The position numbers were made by a program, and so were the translations under genes. Below are positions 15,779-24,778 of a stretch of DNA of 52,416 nucleotides, in pieces. Source of the stretch: Bacteroidota bacterium. GTDB taxonomy: Bacteria; Bacteroidota; Bacteroidia; Chitinophagales; Chitinophagaceae. Location: the NCBI GenBank assembly GCA_029558715.1, contig JAKQEA010000101.1, forward strand, positions 1 to 52,416. Reading direction: 5' to 3'. The notes below the pieces were generated by a model, which saw only the letters and a program-made list of their open reading frames with translations, was not told the DNA's origin and searched no databases. The stretch's first letter is position 1. Each line of letters starts with the position of its first letter.

Positions 15779-16951
15779 ATGTTTACCAACCGACCAAAGA
15801 TGCTTTTCATAACAGGCTTATCAGCCCTGTTTATTTTTATTGCCTGCAAAAAAGACAATTCTGAAGTTAATGATTCTACACCGGTTGATCCTGTTGCTGC
15901 GGCACTTAATCTGCCCGCTACCCCTTTTAATTATGCCAATATTGTGCAACCTGCTTACCTGACCGGTCCGAATATCATTGGACAGATCAATACTCCTGCC
16001 AATAATCCCATTACTGATAATGGAGCCACACTCGGCAGGGTACTGTTTTATGATAAAAACCTTTCTATCAATAATACCATTTCCTGTGCTTCATGCCATA
16101 AACAGGCCAACGGATTCTCTGATCCGGTAACCAAAAGTGCCGGCTTCAACGGAGGACTCACCGGCAGAAACTCTATGTCCCTGATCAATGCTAAATATTA
16201 TCCAAACGGAACATTCTTCTGGGACCAGCGGGCAGCTACATTGGAAGAACAGGTACTAATACCGGTACAGGATATGGTGGAAATGGGCATGACATTATCA
16301 CAACTGGAGACCAAACTCCGTAACCTGGCATATTATCCCCCATTATTTACAAAAGCATTTGGTGACAACAGCATCAGCAGCACCCGTATTGCTGCTGCAC
16401 TTTCACAGTTTGTTCGCTCCATTGTTTCTTTTCAATCAAAATATGATGCAGGCCGCTCAACCTTTCCTGCTGCCCCAGCACCTCCGCCTAATGCCATGTT
16501 TCCCAACTTTACAGCCCAGGAAAATCGTGGCAAGGAATTATTCTTGTTGCCACAAAATGCCTGTGCTGCCTGTCATGGCTCTGAAACCTTTACAGCTCCA
16601 CAGGAAAAAAATAATGGCCTGGATATGGCAACTATTGACCGGGGATTTGGTGCAGTAGCAAATAATACAGCATTGGATGCTACATTTAAAATAACCAGCC
16701 TTAGAAATGTAGAACTCACTGCACCCTATATGCATGATGGGCGTTTTGCCACACTGGAACAAGTGGTAGAACATTATAATTCTGGTGTGAGAAACCACCC
16801 TAATCTATCACCACAATTAAGATTGCCCAATGGTCAGCCAAGACTATTGAACCTTACCGCACAAGACAAAGCAGCCCTGGTGGCTTTCCTGAAAACACTG
16901 ACTGATACAAATGTGATCACTGATGTGAAGTATTCTGATCCATTTAAATAA
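15779..16951 (+). CDS. Di-haem cytochrome c peroxidase/MauG-family lipoprotein
   Basis: 390 aa from the ATG at 15779 (a TTG at 15740 extends the frame but gives no better signal). Lipoprotein signal with Cys23 (LFIFIAC). Two haem c sites, C103-A-S-C-H and C262-A-A-C-H, plus the family motif TSLRNVELTAPYMHDGRFATLEQVVEHY near the C-terminus. Known members reduce hydrogen peroxide or oxidise protein substrates in the periplasm. The gene is single; its TAA and the TAA of the convergent DUF1905 gene abut as TAATTA. Confidence 0.94.
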   Translation: MFTNRPKMLFITGLSALFIFIACKKDNSEVNDSTPVDPVAAALNLPATPFNYANIVQPAYLTGPNIIGQINTPANNPITDNGATLGRVLFYDKNLSINNTISCASCHKQANGFSDPVTKSAGFNGGLTGRNSMSLINAKYYPNGTFFWDQRAATLEEQVLIPVQDMVEMGMTLSQLETKLRNLAYYPPLFTKAFGDNSISSTRIAAALSQFVRSIVSFQSKYDAGRSTFPAAPAPPPNAMFPNFTAQENRGKELFLLPQNACAACHGSETFTAPQEKNNGLDMATIDRGFGAVANNTALDATFKITSLRNVELTAPYMHDGRFATLEQVVEHYNSGVRNHPNLSPQLRLPNGQPRLLNLTAQDKAALVAFLKTLTDTNVITDVKYSDPFK

Positions 16952-17458
16952 TTACAACTTTCCCTGCGAAGCCCTGATCATTTCCGGGTAGCCCCATTTC
17001 CTGGCCAATGCATTTATGGCCATAGCGATCCTTTTGGTTTTAGTAGGCTCTGTTTTGGCACTGTCAATCCATTTGCTGAAGTTACGCTGATGTGATCCGG
17101 AAAGGGTTTGGAAAAAAATCTTCGCTGCAGGATCATCATCAAGGCAATCCATAAAGTCACTGTTAAATACAAAATCACTTTTATCTTCTGTCAATTGCAC
17201 TTTTAACATGGCTCCATGCTTTTTGCCCAGCGATTTTCGCATAGCAGCATTTAGTGGCATAATGAATGTACCTCCGCCAATGGGCAGCACCGATACCCGT
17301 TTTATCGAAAGGTTGTCCAGTTTACCCTTTACCTTAAACTCTTTCTTATTTCCCGGTTTCAACTCCTGTATAATACTGGCAGGTAATTCAAAATAAGTCC
17401 AGCCGGTCTTCTCCCCTTTTGCTTCATACTTGTGAATGGTAGCAGTAAATTGAACCAT
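16952..17458 (-). CDS. DUF1905 plus YdeI/OmpD-associated domain protein
   Basis: 168 aa. DUF1905 beta-barrel domain at about residues 1-95 (TGWTYFELPASIIQELKPG, GGGTFIMPLNAAMRKSLGKKHGAMLKVQL) and a YdeI/OmpD-associated helical domain at about 105-160 (FQTLSGSHQRNFSKWIDSAKTEPTKTKRIAMAINALARK). No signal peptide. This two-domain form is common in Bacteroidota; molecular function unknown. The start ATG at 17458 fits the family. Confidence 0.9.
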   Translation of the reverse strand: MVQFTATIHKYEAKGEKTGWTYFELPASIIQELKPGNKKEFKVKGKLDNLSIKRVSVLPIGGGTFIMPLNAAMRKSLGKKHGAMLKVQLTEDKSDFVFNSDFMDCLDDDPAAKIFFQTLSGSHQRNFSKWIDSAKTEPTKTKRIAMAINALARKWGYPEMIRASQGKL

Positions 17459-17530
17459 AGATGAAAATTAATAGCTAAATTTCGGTGGGTATATGGTACT
17501 AAAATAATTCATTCCTCAAAAATCAGTTGT

Positions 17531-17980
17531 ATGAAAACAAATGCCCTCCCCTTTTTTGAAAGATTTGCATCAAAAGTCACCAAAGCAACAGGTAAACCTT
17601 TTGCATTTATACTGGCCTGTTTCATTATACTTGGCTGGATTATTACTGGCCCTGTTTTTCATTTTTCCGATACCTGGCAATTAGTGATTAATACCGGTAC
17701 CACTATCATCACATTTTTGATGGTATTTGTAATCCAGCATGCGCAAAATAAAGATAGTGTGGCACTGCAATTAAAATTGAACGAATTGATTGCAGCCACT
17801 TCAACTGCCAGTAACAGGCTAGTAGACGTGGAAGATCTTTCGGCGGAAGAGCTGGAAACATTGAAAAAATTTTATATAAAACTATCTGCTCTTGCAAAAG
17901 AGGAAAAAGATATTCATACTACTCACTCCATCGATGAGGCAGCATCAAAGCACCAAAGCAAAAACTTTGACACTAAATGA
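17531..17980 (+). CDS. Low-affinity iron permease family protein
   Basis: 149 aa with two membrane helices (about 24-44 and 52-70; LACFIILGWIITGPVFHF and INTGTTIITFLMVFVIQHAQNKD). The segment FERFASKVTKATGKPFAF and the QHAQNKDSVALQLKLNELI motif are typical of Pfam Iron_permease (fungal Fet4-related, also widespread in bacteria). The C-terminal half is cytosolic and helical. Metal transport by bacterial members is not well proven. It stands between a DUF1905 gene (divergent) and a TonB-type barrel. Confidence 0.88.
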   Translation: MKTNALPFFERFASKVTKATGKPFAFILACFIILGWIITGPVFHFSDTWQLVINTGTTIITFLMVFVIQHAQNKDSVALQLKLNELIAATSTASNRLVDVEDLSAEELETLKKFYIKLSALAKEEKDIHTTHSIDEAASKHQSKNFDTK

Positions 17981-18065
17981 TATACCGGTCATGCTGGTAA
18001 AGGTTAAAAGAAATCAAAAAAATGTGTTTAATGCTTATAACGTTTTCAGCTGATATTTATTTGGC

Positions 18066-18073
18066 TATTTTTG
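18066..18073 (+). promoter_or_regulatory. Bacteroidota-type -7 box
   Basis: TATTTTTG fits TAnnTTTG and lies 25 nt before the ATG of the outer-membrane barrel gene at 18099. A clear -33 TTG is not seen. Confidence 0.55.
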
Positions 18074-18098
18074 TTTCTTCGCATTAACCACGATAGCC

Positions 18099-20525
18099 AT
18101 GACCAAATTTTTATCCTTTATTCATAGGAGTCCGGTTTTGTTATTTTCATTTCTTATCTTTTCTGCTTCAGTAGCCGCACAAGATATACCTGTTACATTC
18201 AAAATCATCAATCAGAAAAAAGAACCCGTAACATTTGCCACTATTACTATTATCAACCGTGCGGATAGTAACGAGGTTATTAAAAAATCATCGGACAGCA
18301 GTGGTCTAGCAAAATTCAATCTTATTAAAGGCAGCCAGTATACAGTCCTCGTTACTTCTATCAGCTATCAGGCAGTTGAAAAGAAAATAACACTTACCGG
18401 CAATCAAACTACCTTCACTTTCTACCTGGAGCCAGTTGGCAAAACTCTTGATGCAGTTGTTATCACTTCACAAAGACCATTAATGAAACAGGAAGACGAT
18501 AAAACAATTGTAGACCCTGAGAATTTAGTCGCTTCTTCGACCAGTGGATATGAAGTGATCGAGAAGACCCCTGGTTTATTTGTGGACCAGGATGGAAATA
18601 TTTATATAAGCAGCCTTAGCCCGGCCGCAGTGCAAATCAACGGCCGTGATATGAAAATGAGTGCTTCCGATATTGCCACCATGCTAAAAAGCCTGCCTCC
18701 AAATTCTATATCTAAAATTGAGATCGTCAGAACACCTTCTGCCAAATACGATGCATCCAGCAGTGGTGGTGTGGTAAATGTAGTATTAAAAAAAGGAGTA
18801 AAGATTGGTATGACAGGCAGCGTTAATGCCGGTTTGCAACAGGGAAGATATGGTAACCAGTTCATCGGTTTCAACCTGAGTAACAATGATGGCAAAAAAA
18901 GTTCTTACCTGAATGTAAACTACAGCCGCCGCAACAGCTACGAACAAATAATAACGGACAGGCTATTTGCATCTGATTCAGTACTGAGCCAGGATGCATT
19001 TACGAAGTACCCGGGTAATAACTATTATGCTGCTTACGGACTCACATATGAATTGACCAAAAAATGGGATATCACTTATGATGCCAGCTTAAGCTACAAC
19101 CAGTTTAAAAATCGTTCTGAAAATAATAACATTATCAGGAAGATCAGCAGTTCACAGGTCCTTTCTTCGAGCCTGAATGGGGTTACCAATGATGGCAGTT
19201 CACTTACACTTGGTACCGGTGTTGAAACAAAATTTAAAATTGATTCATTAGGATCTGAATGGACGAATGATACCTGGTATAGTCACAGTATTAATAAATC
19301 TGATCAGTACTTTTTTACAAGGTATACCACCCCTGTAGCTATTTTATCAGGCGGAGATGGCAAGGCTGATAATACCAGGGATTACATCAATCTAAAATCA
19401 GACCTGAAACTGAAGATGGCGAAAAAATTTACGTTAGAAACAGGTTTACAGGTTTCTATTAATAATTATCGGAATGAAACAAATTATTTCCGTGAATCGA
19501 ATGGTGTCAGGAAAACAGACAGCAGCCGCACCAATACATTCCGCTATAATGAGAATATTAATGCACTGTACTTGCAGGGTTCAAAAACGATCGGTAGAGA
19601 TTTCGTAGTGAAATTTGGCTCAAGGCTGGAAAATACCAATATGAAAGGAAGACAAATCGTACCTGGTGACACATCTTTCTCTATTCAGCGCACTGATCTT
19701 TTTCCATACATCTATCTTAGCAAAGGCGTAATGAAGATTGCCGGGTATGACCTGAGGGCCTATCTTGTTTATCGACGTACCATCCGCCGGCCCTATTACG
19801 ACCAGCTAAATCCTTTTTCAAGGTATGTTGATGAATATCTAAGTGAAACAGGTAACCCATCCTTACGGCCACAATTCACCCAAAACTTTGAGGCTAATAT
19901 CAGTGTGGATGAAAGGCCAATCCTTGCCATCGGTGTAAATGATACAAAAGACATTTTTACCAATGTTGTTTATCAGTCTGATACAAGCCAGAGCCAGGCT
20001 TACAGAACCTATGATAACCTGGGCAAAAACAAAGAATGGTATTTCAGGGGATTGGGTGCATTACCTCCCGGTGGCAGGTATTTCTTTGTGCTGGGAGCAC
20101 AGTATAATCATAATTTTTACAATGGCTTGTATGAAAACAAACCACTTTCTTTCAAAAGAGGTTCCTGGACTTTTTTCACTTACCAGACTTTCAGGATTGA
20201 TAAACGTTCAGTTATCACCCTGAATGGTTTTATAAGACTAAAAGGACAACAACAGTTCTATGAGCTCAGCACTTTTGGGGCACTAAATACAAGTGTAAAC
20301 AGGAAATTCTTCAAAGACAAGCTTATTGTAACTGCAAGCATGAATGATATATTTTTCAGCAATAAAAACAACTTCAGTATAAAACAAGGTTCTGTAGATG
20401 CAAGTGGTTTCCGCCAGGCAGATACCAGGCGATTCGGAATTAATGTCCGCTATAATTTCGGTATACGTAAGAAAGAAGATAATAATGGCCTATTTAATGT
20501 TGAATCACCGGAAAGAACTAATTAA
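18099..20525 (+). CDS. TonB-dependent-receptor-like outer-membrane beta-barrel protein
   Basis: 808 aa. Signal peptide (MTKFLSFIHRSPVLLFSFLIFSASVAAQ), carboxypeptidase-regulatory-like domain (about 28-112), a plug-like segment (about 120-230; GYEVIEKTPGLFVDQDGNIYISS, INGRDMKMSASDIATMLKSLPPNSISKIEIVRTPSAKYDASSSGGVVNVVLKK) and a long barrel ending in NVRYNFGIRKKEDNN. This is the outer_membrane_beta-barrel (OMP_b-brl_3) group related to TonB receptors. There is no SusD partner and no sigma/anti-sigma pair adjacent, so the substrate is not suggested by context. Confidence 0.92.
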   Translation: MTKFLSFIHRSPVLLFSFLIFSASVAAQDIPVTFKIINQKKEPVTFATITIINRADSNEVIKKSSDSSGLAKFNLIKGSQYTVLVTSISYQAVEKKITLTGNQTTFTFYLEPVGKTLDAVVITSQRPLMKQEDDKTIVDPENLVASSTSGYEVIEKTPGLFVDQDGNIYISSLSPAAVQINGRDMKMSASDIATMLKSLPPNSISKIEIVRTPSAKYDASSSGGVVNVVLKKGVKIGMTGSVNAGLQQGRYGNQFIGFNLSNNDGKKSSYLNVNYSRRNSYEQIITDRLFASDSVLSQDAFTKYPGNNYYAAYGLTYELTKKWDITYDASLSYNQFKNRSENNNIIRKISSSQVLSSSLNGVTNDGSSLTLGTGVETKFKIDSLGSEWTNDTWYSHSINKSDQYFFTRYTTPVAILSGGDGKADNTRDYINLKSDLKLKMAKKFTLETGLQVSINNYRNETNYFRESNGVRKTDSSRTNTFRYNENINALYLQGSKTIGRDFVVKFGSRLENTNMKGRQIVPGDTSFSIQRTDLFPYIYLSKGVMKIAGYDLRAYLVYRRTIRRPYYDQLNPFSRYVDEYLSETGNPSLRPQFTQNFEANISVDERPILAIGVNDTKDIFTNVVYQSDTSQSQAYRTYDNLGKNKEWYFRGLGALPPGGRYFFVLGAQYNHNFYNGLYENKPLSFKRGSWTFFTYQTFRIDKRSVITLNGFIRLKGQQQFYELSTFGALNTSVNRKFFKDKLIVTASMNDIFFSNKNNFSIKQGSVDASGFRQADTRRFGINVRYNFGIRKKEDNNGLFNVESPERTN

Positions 20526-20639
20526 TAATTGCTTCACAAAATAAATACTGCAGTCTGGCCATTTAAGCTTATCTTTACACCGTTAATTTGAGTGAGACGA
20601 CAGTTTGTAAGTGAACGATTTTTTCTGCTACGCCCTAAT

Positions 20640-20656
20640 CCTGAGTTTATCGAAGG
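20640..20656. repeat. Degenerate copy of a CCTGAG...TCGAAGG interspersed motif
   Basis: CCTGAGTTTATCGAAGG differs at two positions from CCTGAGCTTGTCGAAGG, a short motif I recall as scattered in intergenic regions of many bacterial genomes. It lies in the leader of the second RRM gene. Only one copy was noticed in this window. Confidence 0.35.
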
Positions 20657-20725
20657 ATCTGCTAATAGTTAGTCTTCTTTACCCTTGCGTTATTCTCAAG
20701 TATTTTTAAAAGTTAATTTTTTTTC

Positions 20726-21019
20726 ATGAACATTTATGTTTCAAATTTAAGCTTCGCCGTTGTGGATGAAGACTTAAGAAGTTATTTTGCTGAGTACGGA
20801 GAAGTTACTTCTGCAAAAGTTATTATGGACAAGTACACAAACCGCAGCAAAGGCTTTGGTTTTGTGGAAATGAGTGATGATGCTGCTGCCCAGAAAGCAA
20901 TTGCTGAACTGGACGGTGCTACTGTTGATGGTCGTTCTATCAAAGTAAGTGTGGCTAAGCCAAGGGAAGAAAGACCTGCCAGGTCTTCTAAACCTGCATA
21001 CTCCAACAATCGTTGGTAA
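20726..21019 (+). CDS. RRM-domain RNA-binding protein (second paralogue)
   Basis: 97 aa; one RRM with RNP2 at 3-8 (IYVSNL) and RNP1 at 42-49 (KGFGFVEM), in the same register as the protein at 1119. The C-terminal tail (about 75-97, KPREERPARSSKPAYSNNRW) is longer, basic and low-complexity, which could add non-specific RNA affinity. The leader is about 200 bp and the gene ends with a strong terminator, so it is a single-gene unit with room for leader-based control. Known: Bacteroidota often carry several such proteins, some of them cold-regulated. Confidence 0.94.
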   Translation: MNIYVSNLSFAVVDEDLRSYFAEYGEVTSAKVIMDKYTNRSKGFGFVEMSDDAAAQKAIAELDGATVDGRSIKVSVAKPREERPARSSKPAYSNNRW

Positions 21020-21036
21020 TAACAACACAAAATTGT

Positions 21037-21067
21037 AAAGCCTTCCGGATTTTCCGGAAGGCTTTTT
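21037..21067 (+). terminator. Rho-independent terminator of the second RRM gene
   Basis: A perfect 13-bp stem (21037-21049 with 21053-21065), loop TTT, T-run immediately after. It lies 17 nt after the stop codon. Confidence 0.93.
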
Positions 21068-21144
21068 TATTTACAGGCAGTTACAACAAAAAGTCCCGTT
21101 TTTCAGTAGTGCAAATCGGGACTTTAAACTATTATTAATAAGTA

Positions 21145-21735
21145 TTATGCTCTTTGTTTTTGCTTAACAGCTGCTTTTTTCACTGGTGTTTTGCTTTTGC
21201 TCTTTTTAAGGGCTGAATCAATAGCTGCACTCAGGTTCGCAAAAGTTGGCTTACCGGCAAAGGGAACATCATTAATAAAAAAAGCAGGCAATTCTTTTAC
21301 TCCCCTGTTAATACCTTCCTTCAGGTCATCCTGCACCTGCCAGCCATAAACTCCATTCACCAGGTCATCCAGAAATTTTTTATTCTTAATACCAGCTTCT
21401 TTGCTATGCAGCTTTAAACTGGTGGTACCAAGATTTCTTCTGTTGCTGAATAACACATTGTGCATCTCCCAGAACTTGCCTTCCTGGGCAGCTGCTACAG
21501 CCGATTCACTGGCCTTCAAACTACGCTGGTGAATAAGTGTAAGCGGGAAATGACGAAACTGAAATCTTATCTTTCCCTCATACTCTTCAAGTAACTGCTT
21601 AACGACCTCATTTACTTTAGCACACTCTTCACTTTCATATTCTCCAAACTCCATTAAAGTTACCGGGGCATCTTTTTTACCTACAAAAATTTCCCGTGGT
21701 TCAATAATTATTACATCATCTTTTTTAAATGCCAT
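21145..21735 (-). CDS. DsbA/thioredoxin-4-like protein lacking the CXXC motif
   Basis: 196 aa without signal peptide. The fold markers are those of the DsbA-like thioredoxins found alone or fused to NhaA: GKKDAPVTLMEFGEYES (19-35), FRHFPL, EGKFWEMHNVLF and the cis-Pro loop KELPAFFINDVPFAG. Where the CPYC active site should be, the sequence is S35-E-E-C38, so only one Cys remains and disulfide oxidation is not possible by the usual route. The last 20 residues are Lys/Ala-rich. It may act in glutathione-type or chaperone chemistry; no direct partner gene is adjacent. Confidence 0.88.
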   Translation of the reverse strand: MAFKKDDVIIIEPREIFVGKKDAPVTLMEFGEYESEECAKVNEVVKQLLEEYEGKIRFQFRHFPLTLIHQRSLKASESAVAAAQEGKFWEMHNVLFSNRRNLGTTSLKLHSKEAGIKNKKFLDDLVNGVYGWQVQDDLKEGINRGVKELPAFFINDVPFAGKPTFANLSAAIDSALKKSKSKTPVKKAAVKQKQRA

Positions 21736-22324
21736 TATTATCTCCTTTTTCTTAATCAGGTTTTATTGACCTGAACTATATTAACAAATTTCCCGCCATT
21801 TGGTTGAAAGAAAGGCACTTACGCCAATCAGTCATTATGCTGAATCGGTTGAAGATAATATTTTTTTGTACCCTGCCAAATCCACCTAACATTAATTTGC
21901 TAACAGTTGTATAGAGTATTGATAAACAATTAATTACAACAAAAAATATGCTTATCAAATTAATCATTGCTGGAAATTGGCGAGTGCTATTTTGTCAAAT
22001 TTGGTGTACCAGCTTAAAGCCATATCCTAAAAAGTCCTTGGGTATCTTTTAAAAACTGAAAACTAAGCCGCTGATTATAAAATGATTATGCCATAGCATA
22101 TTATCTTGGCTATGCGCAAATTAACAGGAACTTGGTTTGCAGGCTTAGAAACACCCCTATACTTTTACATCATCAAAGCAATATCATATTGCTGACAGAT
22201 AAAGAATCCGGATATACTAACTTCTACTTGCCCTATCGTTTGCCCCTGACTTACTGCTTGCTAAACAGATTGCGACCCATCAAGTTTGTATTTAACAACG
22301 TTTATTAACCTAAAAATTATAATT
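21736..22324. other. 590-bp intergenic region, no convincing gene
   Basis: AT-rich. A 63-codon frame on the minus strand (21776-21967) is hydrophobic and without a good start context; I do not accept it. The region must contain the promoters of the DsbA-like gene (leftward) and of the secreted-protein gene at 22325 (rightward). No tRNA-like or riboswitch-like structure was recognised. Confidence 0.4.
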
Positions 22325-22729
22325 ATGAAAAAGATCTTCATGAACAACCGACTTATCGCTATTGCATTTATGACTGTATTTTCAACAGCTATGGCACCTG
22401 CAATGGCAAATGAAAAAAATCCAGTATTACCAATTGAGATCAAGTATGTGGGGAAAGTGCAGAACAACCCCGTGTTCCAGCTTTTTGTAGCTGGCAATGG
22501 TACGCAGGATGACTTTACCATCAACATTAAAGATGAATTTGGTAATTCACTGCACATGGAAAACATCAAAGCCGAAAGTTTCACAAAAAGATTCATGCTG
22601 GCTATAGAGGAATTGGGCGATTACAGTATCCAGTTCCAGGTTACCAGCAGGAAAACTAAAAAATCAGTCGTGTATGCTATCAATAGCAGCACCCGTAATG
22701 TTGAAGAAGTAAAAGTGAATCAGTTATAA
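22325..22729 (+). CDS. Small secreted protein, 134 aa
   Basis: Signal peptide MKKIFMNNRLIAIAFMTVFSTAMAPAMA, then a roughly 105-residue beta-sandwich-like domain (PIEIKYVGKVQNNPVFQLFVAGN, DDFTINIKDEFGNSLHMENIKAESFTKRFML, GDYSIQFQVTSRKTKKSVVYAIN). The pattern resembles the short periplasmic proteins with a C-terminal-secretion-like Ig fold found in Chitinophagaceae, but no family name is certain. The frame is open upstream to 22286; the ATG at 22325 gives the signal peptide. A perfect terminator follows, so it is a single-gene unit. Confidence 0.85.
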   Translation: MKKIFMNNRLIAIAFMTVFSTAMAPAMANEKNPVLPIEIKYVGKVQNNPVFQLFVAGNGTQDDFTINIKDEFGNSLHMENIKAESFTKRFMLAIEELGDYSIQFQVTSRKTKKSVVYAINSSTRNVEEVKVNQL

Positions 22730-22752
22730 TCACAATTTCCATTTACAACACT

Positions 22753-22787
22753 AAAAGATGCGGTTCAGCTGAACCGCATCTTTTTTT
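22753..22787 (+). terminator. Rho-independent terminator
   Basis: A perfect 14-bp stem (22753-22766 with 22771-22784), loop AGCT, followed by T residues (seven T in all from 22781). It begins 23 nt after the stop of the secreted-protein gene. Confidence 0.95.
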
Positions 22788-22908
22788 AATATACATTCCC
22801 ATTGATACTCAATCATCGTATTTTTTCTCTTCTACTGACGAATTTTCAGTTTTAACAAAATTCTTTACTGACTCTCACCTGTTTATCTCTGTCAGTGGAT
22901 AACTACAG

Positions 22909-22949
22909 CCTGAAATGCCCGATACTGCTGTATTTCAGGGTTACCTTTG
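22909..22949 (+). promoter_or_regulatory. -7 box with adjoining inverted repeat upstream of the transglycosylase gene
   Basis: TACCTTTG at 22942-22949 fits TAnnTTTG. Directly upstream, CCTGAAAT (22909-22916) and ATTTCAGG (22932-22939) form an 8-bp inverted repeat with a 15-nt spacer, covering the -33 region. The layout fits an operator overlapping a promoter. Transcription from here would give a leader of roughly 145 nt before the ATG at 23103. Confidence 0.4.
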
Positions 22950-23102
22950 CGCAGCTTTCGAATTAATACAGCAACCGGTTCTGTATACATGAAAAACAGG
23001 TAATACCTAAATACAGAACATTATCACATGCGGATTCAATGAAACAATTGAATTCTTTCTGAAAATCCAATACCTGCATATTTGCTCATTAAAACATGTA
23101 TC

Positions 23103-23984
23103 ATGTTAAAAACAAAATTACATAAGGCAGGATTTATTATTACCAGCTTCATGCTGATGGCAGCTGCTTCCGGCAATAAATACATTGCTGTGTCAGGTGA
23201 TACTGCAATAATATGCAAACAAGCTATTCAGGACTCTGTATTTTCAGGTAAACATATTTTTGATGAAAAGGGCCTTTGTATCTGTCTTGATGAACTGGAT
23301 GAAAAAGATTTGACCAGTGCACCCAGGATACAATTGAATGAACAAGCCTCTGATTTTGTAACCAGCCACCTGAAAGAAAATGGTTTTTATTATGATAAAA
23401 TAAAAACCAAAAGTGCATCATCATTTGAGCTGATAGAAAATATTTTCCAGCAATACGAAATACCTGTTGAATTAAAATACCTGGCTGTTGTAGAATCAAA
23501 ACTGGATAACCGGATTGTATCTTCAGCAGGTGCTGCCGGACTATGGCAATTGATGCCGGTAGCAGCAAAAAGTTTTGGGCTGAAAGTATCCGGGAAGAAT
23601 GATGAACGAAAAAATAATTATAAAAGCACGGTGGCTGCTGCAAAATGTCTTATTTACCTGCATGGCATATTTGATGACTGGTTATTAACGCTGGCCGCTT
23701 ACAATAGTGGCCCGGCCAGGGTACTTTCTGCAATTAAAAAATCGAGGAGCCGTGATTTCTGGGTATTACAACAATACCTTCCTGCCGAAACGAGGAAACA
23801 TGTTAAGAAATTCATCAGTGTTCATTACCATTTTGAGGGGCATGGTAGTCTTGTTACGATGACAAAAGCTGAAACAAAAGCTCATATCAATGCTGTATCA
23901 GCGTACCTGGCAAAATACAAAGAACCTTTAAACGCAGACTCTTCCGGGACAGCAGTTCCCGAAACCGTAAATGCTTCCCGGTAA
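23103..23984 (+). CDS. MltD-like lytic transglycosylase (SLT domain)
   Basis: 293 aa from the ATG at 23103 (a TTG at 23082 adds seven residues). Signal peptide about 1-28. SLT domain at about 115-260: catalytic Glu131 in AVVESKLDN, then SSAGAAGLWQLMPVAAKSFGL, and LAAYNSGPARV near 200. It cleaves the MurNAc-GlcNAc bond in peptidoglycan and leaves 1,6-anhydroMurNAc, the substrate of AnmK, which is also encoded in this window (44652). No LysM repeats are present, unlike the longest MltD forms. Convergent with the carbonic anhydrase gene. Confidence 0.92.
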   Translation: MLKTKLHKAGFIITSFMLMAAASGNKYIAVSGDTAIICKQAIQDSVFSGKHIFDEKGLCICLDELDEKDLTSAPRIQLNEQASDFVTSHLKENGFYYDKIKTKSASSFELIENIFQQYEIPVELKYLAVVESKLDNRIVSSAGAAGLWQLMPVAAKSFGLKVSGKNDERKNNYKSTVAAAKCLIYLHGIFDDWLLTLAAYNSGPARVLSAIKKSRSRDFWVLQQYLPAETRKHVKKFISVHYHFEGHGSLVTMTKAETKAHINAVSAYLAKYKEPLNADSSGTAVPETVNASR

Positions 23985-23998
23985 GATAGTAGCAAGAA

Positions 23999-24685
23999 TC
24001 ATTCTTTTACAATACTTACGATACCTTTTTCGAGATCGTAATAGCAGGCCTTTATCTGCAGCTGTTTACTGTCAAGCTTTTCTTTAATAATAGAAGACTG
24101 TTCTTTAAGTTGATGTATGCCGTGCAATATATTTGCCCTGATACAATCATCAAGGCGATCTTTATCACTTATTGAAACATTACTGATCTCTTTTTCGTTT
24201 TTCAGGCTATCAATAATGTCTTTGATATGTCCATGCACTTCCCCTCCTCCCACAAAAGCTTTTACAGCCCCGCATTGCTGGTGACCAAGCACAACAATCA
24301 GATCAACACCGAGGTGTTCAACCGCATATTCCACACTGCCTATTTCCAGTCCGCCAATCAGGTTTCCAGCAGTGCGAATAACAAAAAGATCGCCAAGTCC
24401 CTGGTCAAAGATCAATTCTGGAGACACCCTTGAATCAGAACAGGCAATCACTACTGCAAAGGGATGCTGTGCTGTTGATATCTCTATCACCCGTTGCCTG
24501 CTTTCATCCGGATGTATTGGTTGCCAATGAGCAAACCTGCTGTTTCCATCCATCAGCTTTTGCAAAGATGCTGGCGCAGGAGTAACAGGGCTAATGAGAC
24601 TGCTGGCAGAATGATTCTTACATCCTGCTATGATAATTGTGATGAATAAGAATACCGGTAATATAATGTGGCATGTACTTTTCAT
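23999..24685 (-). CDS. Beta-class carbonic anhydrase, lipoprotein
   Basis: 228 aa from the ATG at 24685 (24694 adds three residues). It interconverts CO2 and bicarbonate. Zinc ligands are Cys82 (CSDSR, with Asp84/Arg86), His135 and Cys138 (GHQQCGAV). The N-terminus is a lipoprotein signal ending IIIAGC (lipid Cys22), so the enzyme should sit in the envelope, which is less usual than the cytosolic form of beta-class enzymes. There is no bicarbonate transporter next to it. Confidence 0.93.
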   Translation of the reverse strand: MKSTCHIILPVFLFITIIIAGCKNHSASSLISPVTPAPASLQKLMDGNSRFAHWQPIHPDESRQRVIEISTAQHPFAVVIACSDSRVSPELIFDQGLGDLFVIRTAGNLIGGLEIGSVEYAVEHLGVDLIVVLGHQQCGAVKAFVGGGEVHGHIKDIIDSLKNEKEISNVSISDKDRLDDCIRANILHGIHQLKEQSSIIKEKLDSKQLQIKACYYDLEKGIVSIVKE

Positions 24686-24778
24686 AGAAGACAAAAGAAA
24701 GTCCTGTAAAACTATCCTTGCCCTTTATGTGATCTGCTGAGCCTTATCAACAAAATAAGTGAGTTTTATCAGGATATA

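Noticed and set aside
21776-21967. 63-codon minus-strand ORF
   Set aside because: Hydrophobic mixture with poor start context in an AT-rich gap; no family pattern.
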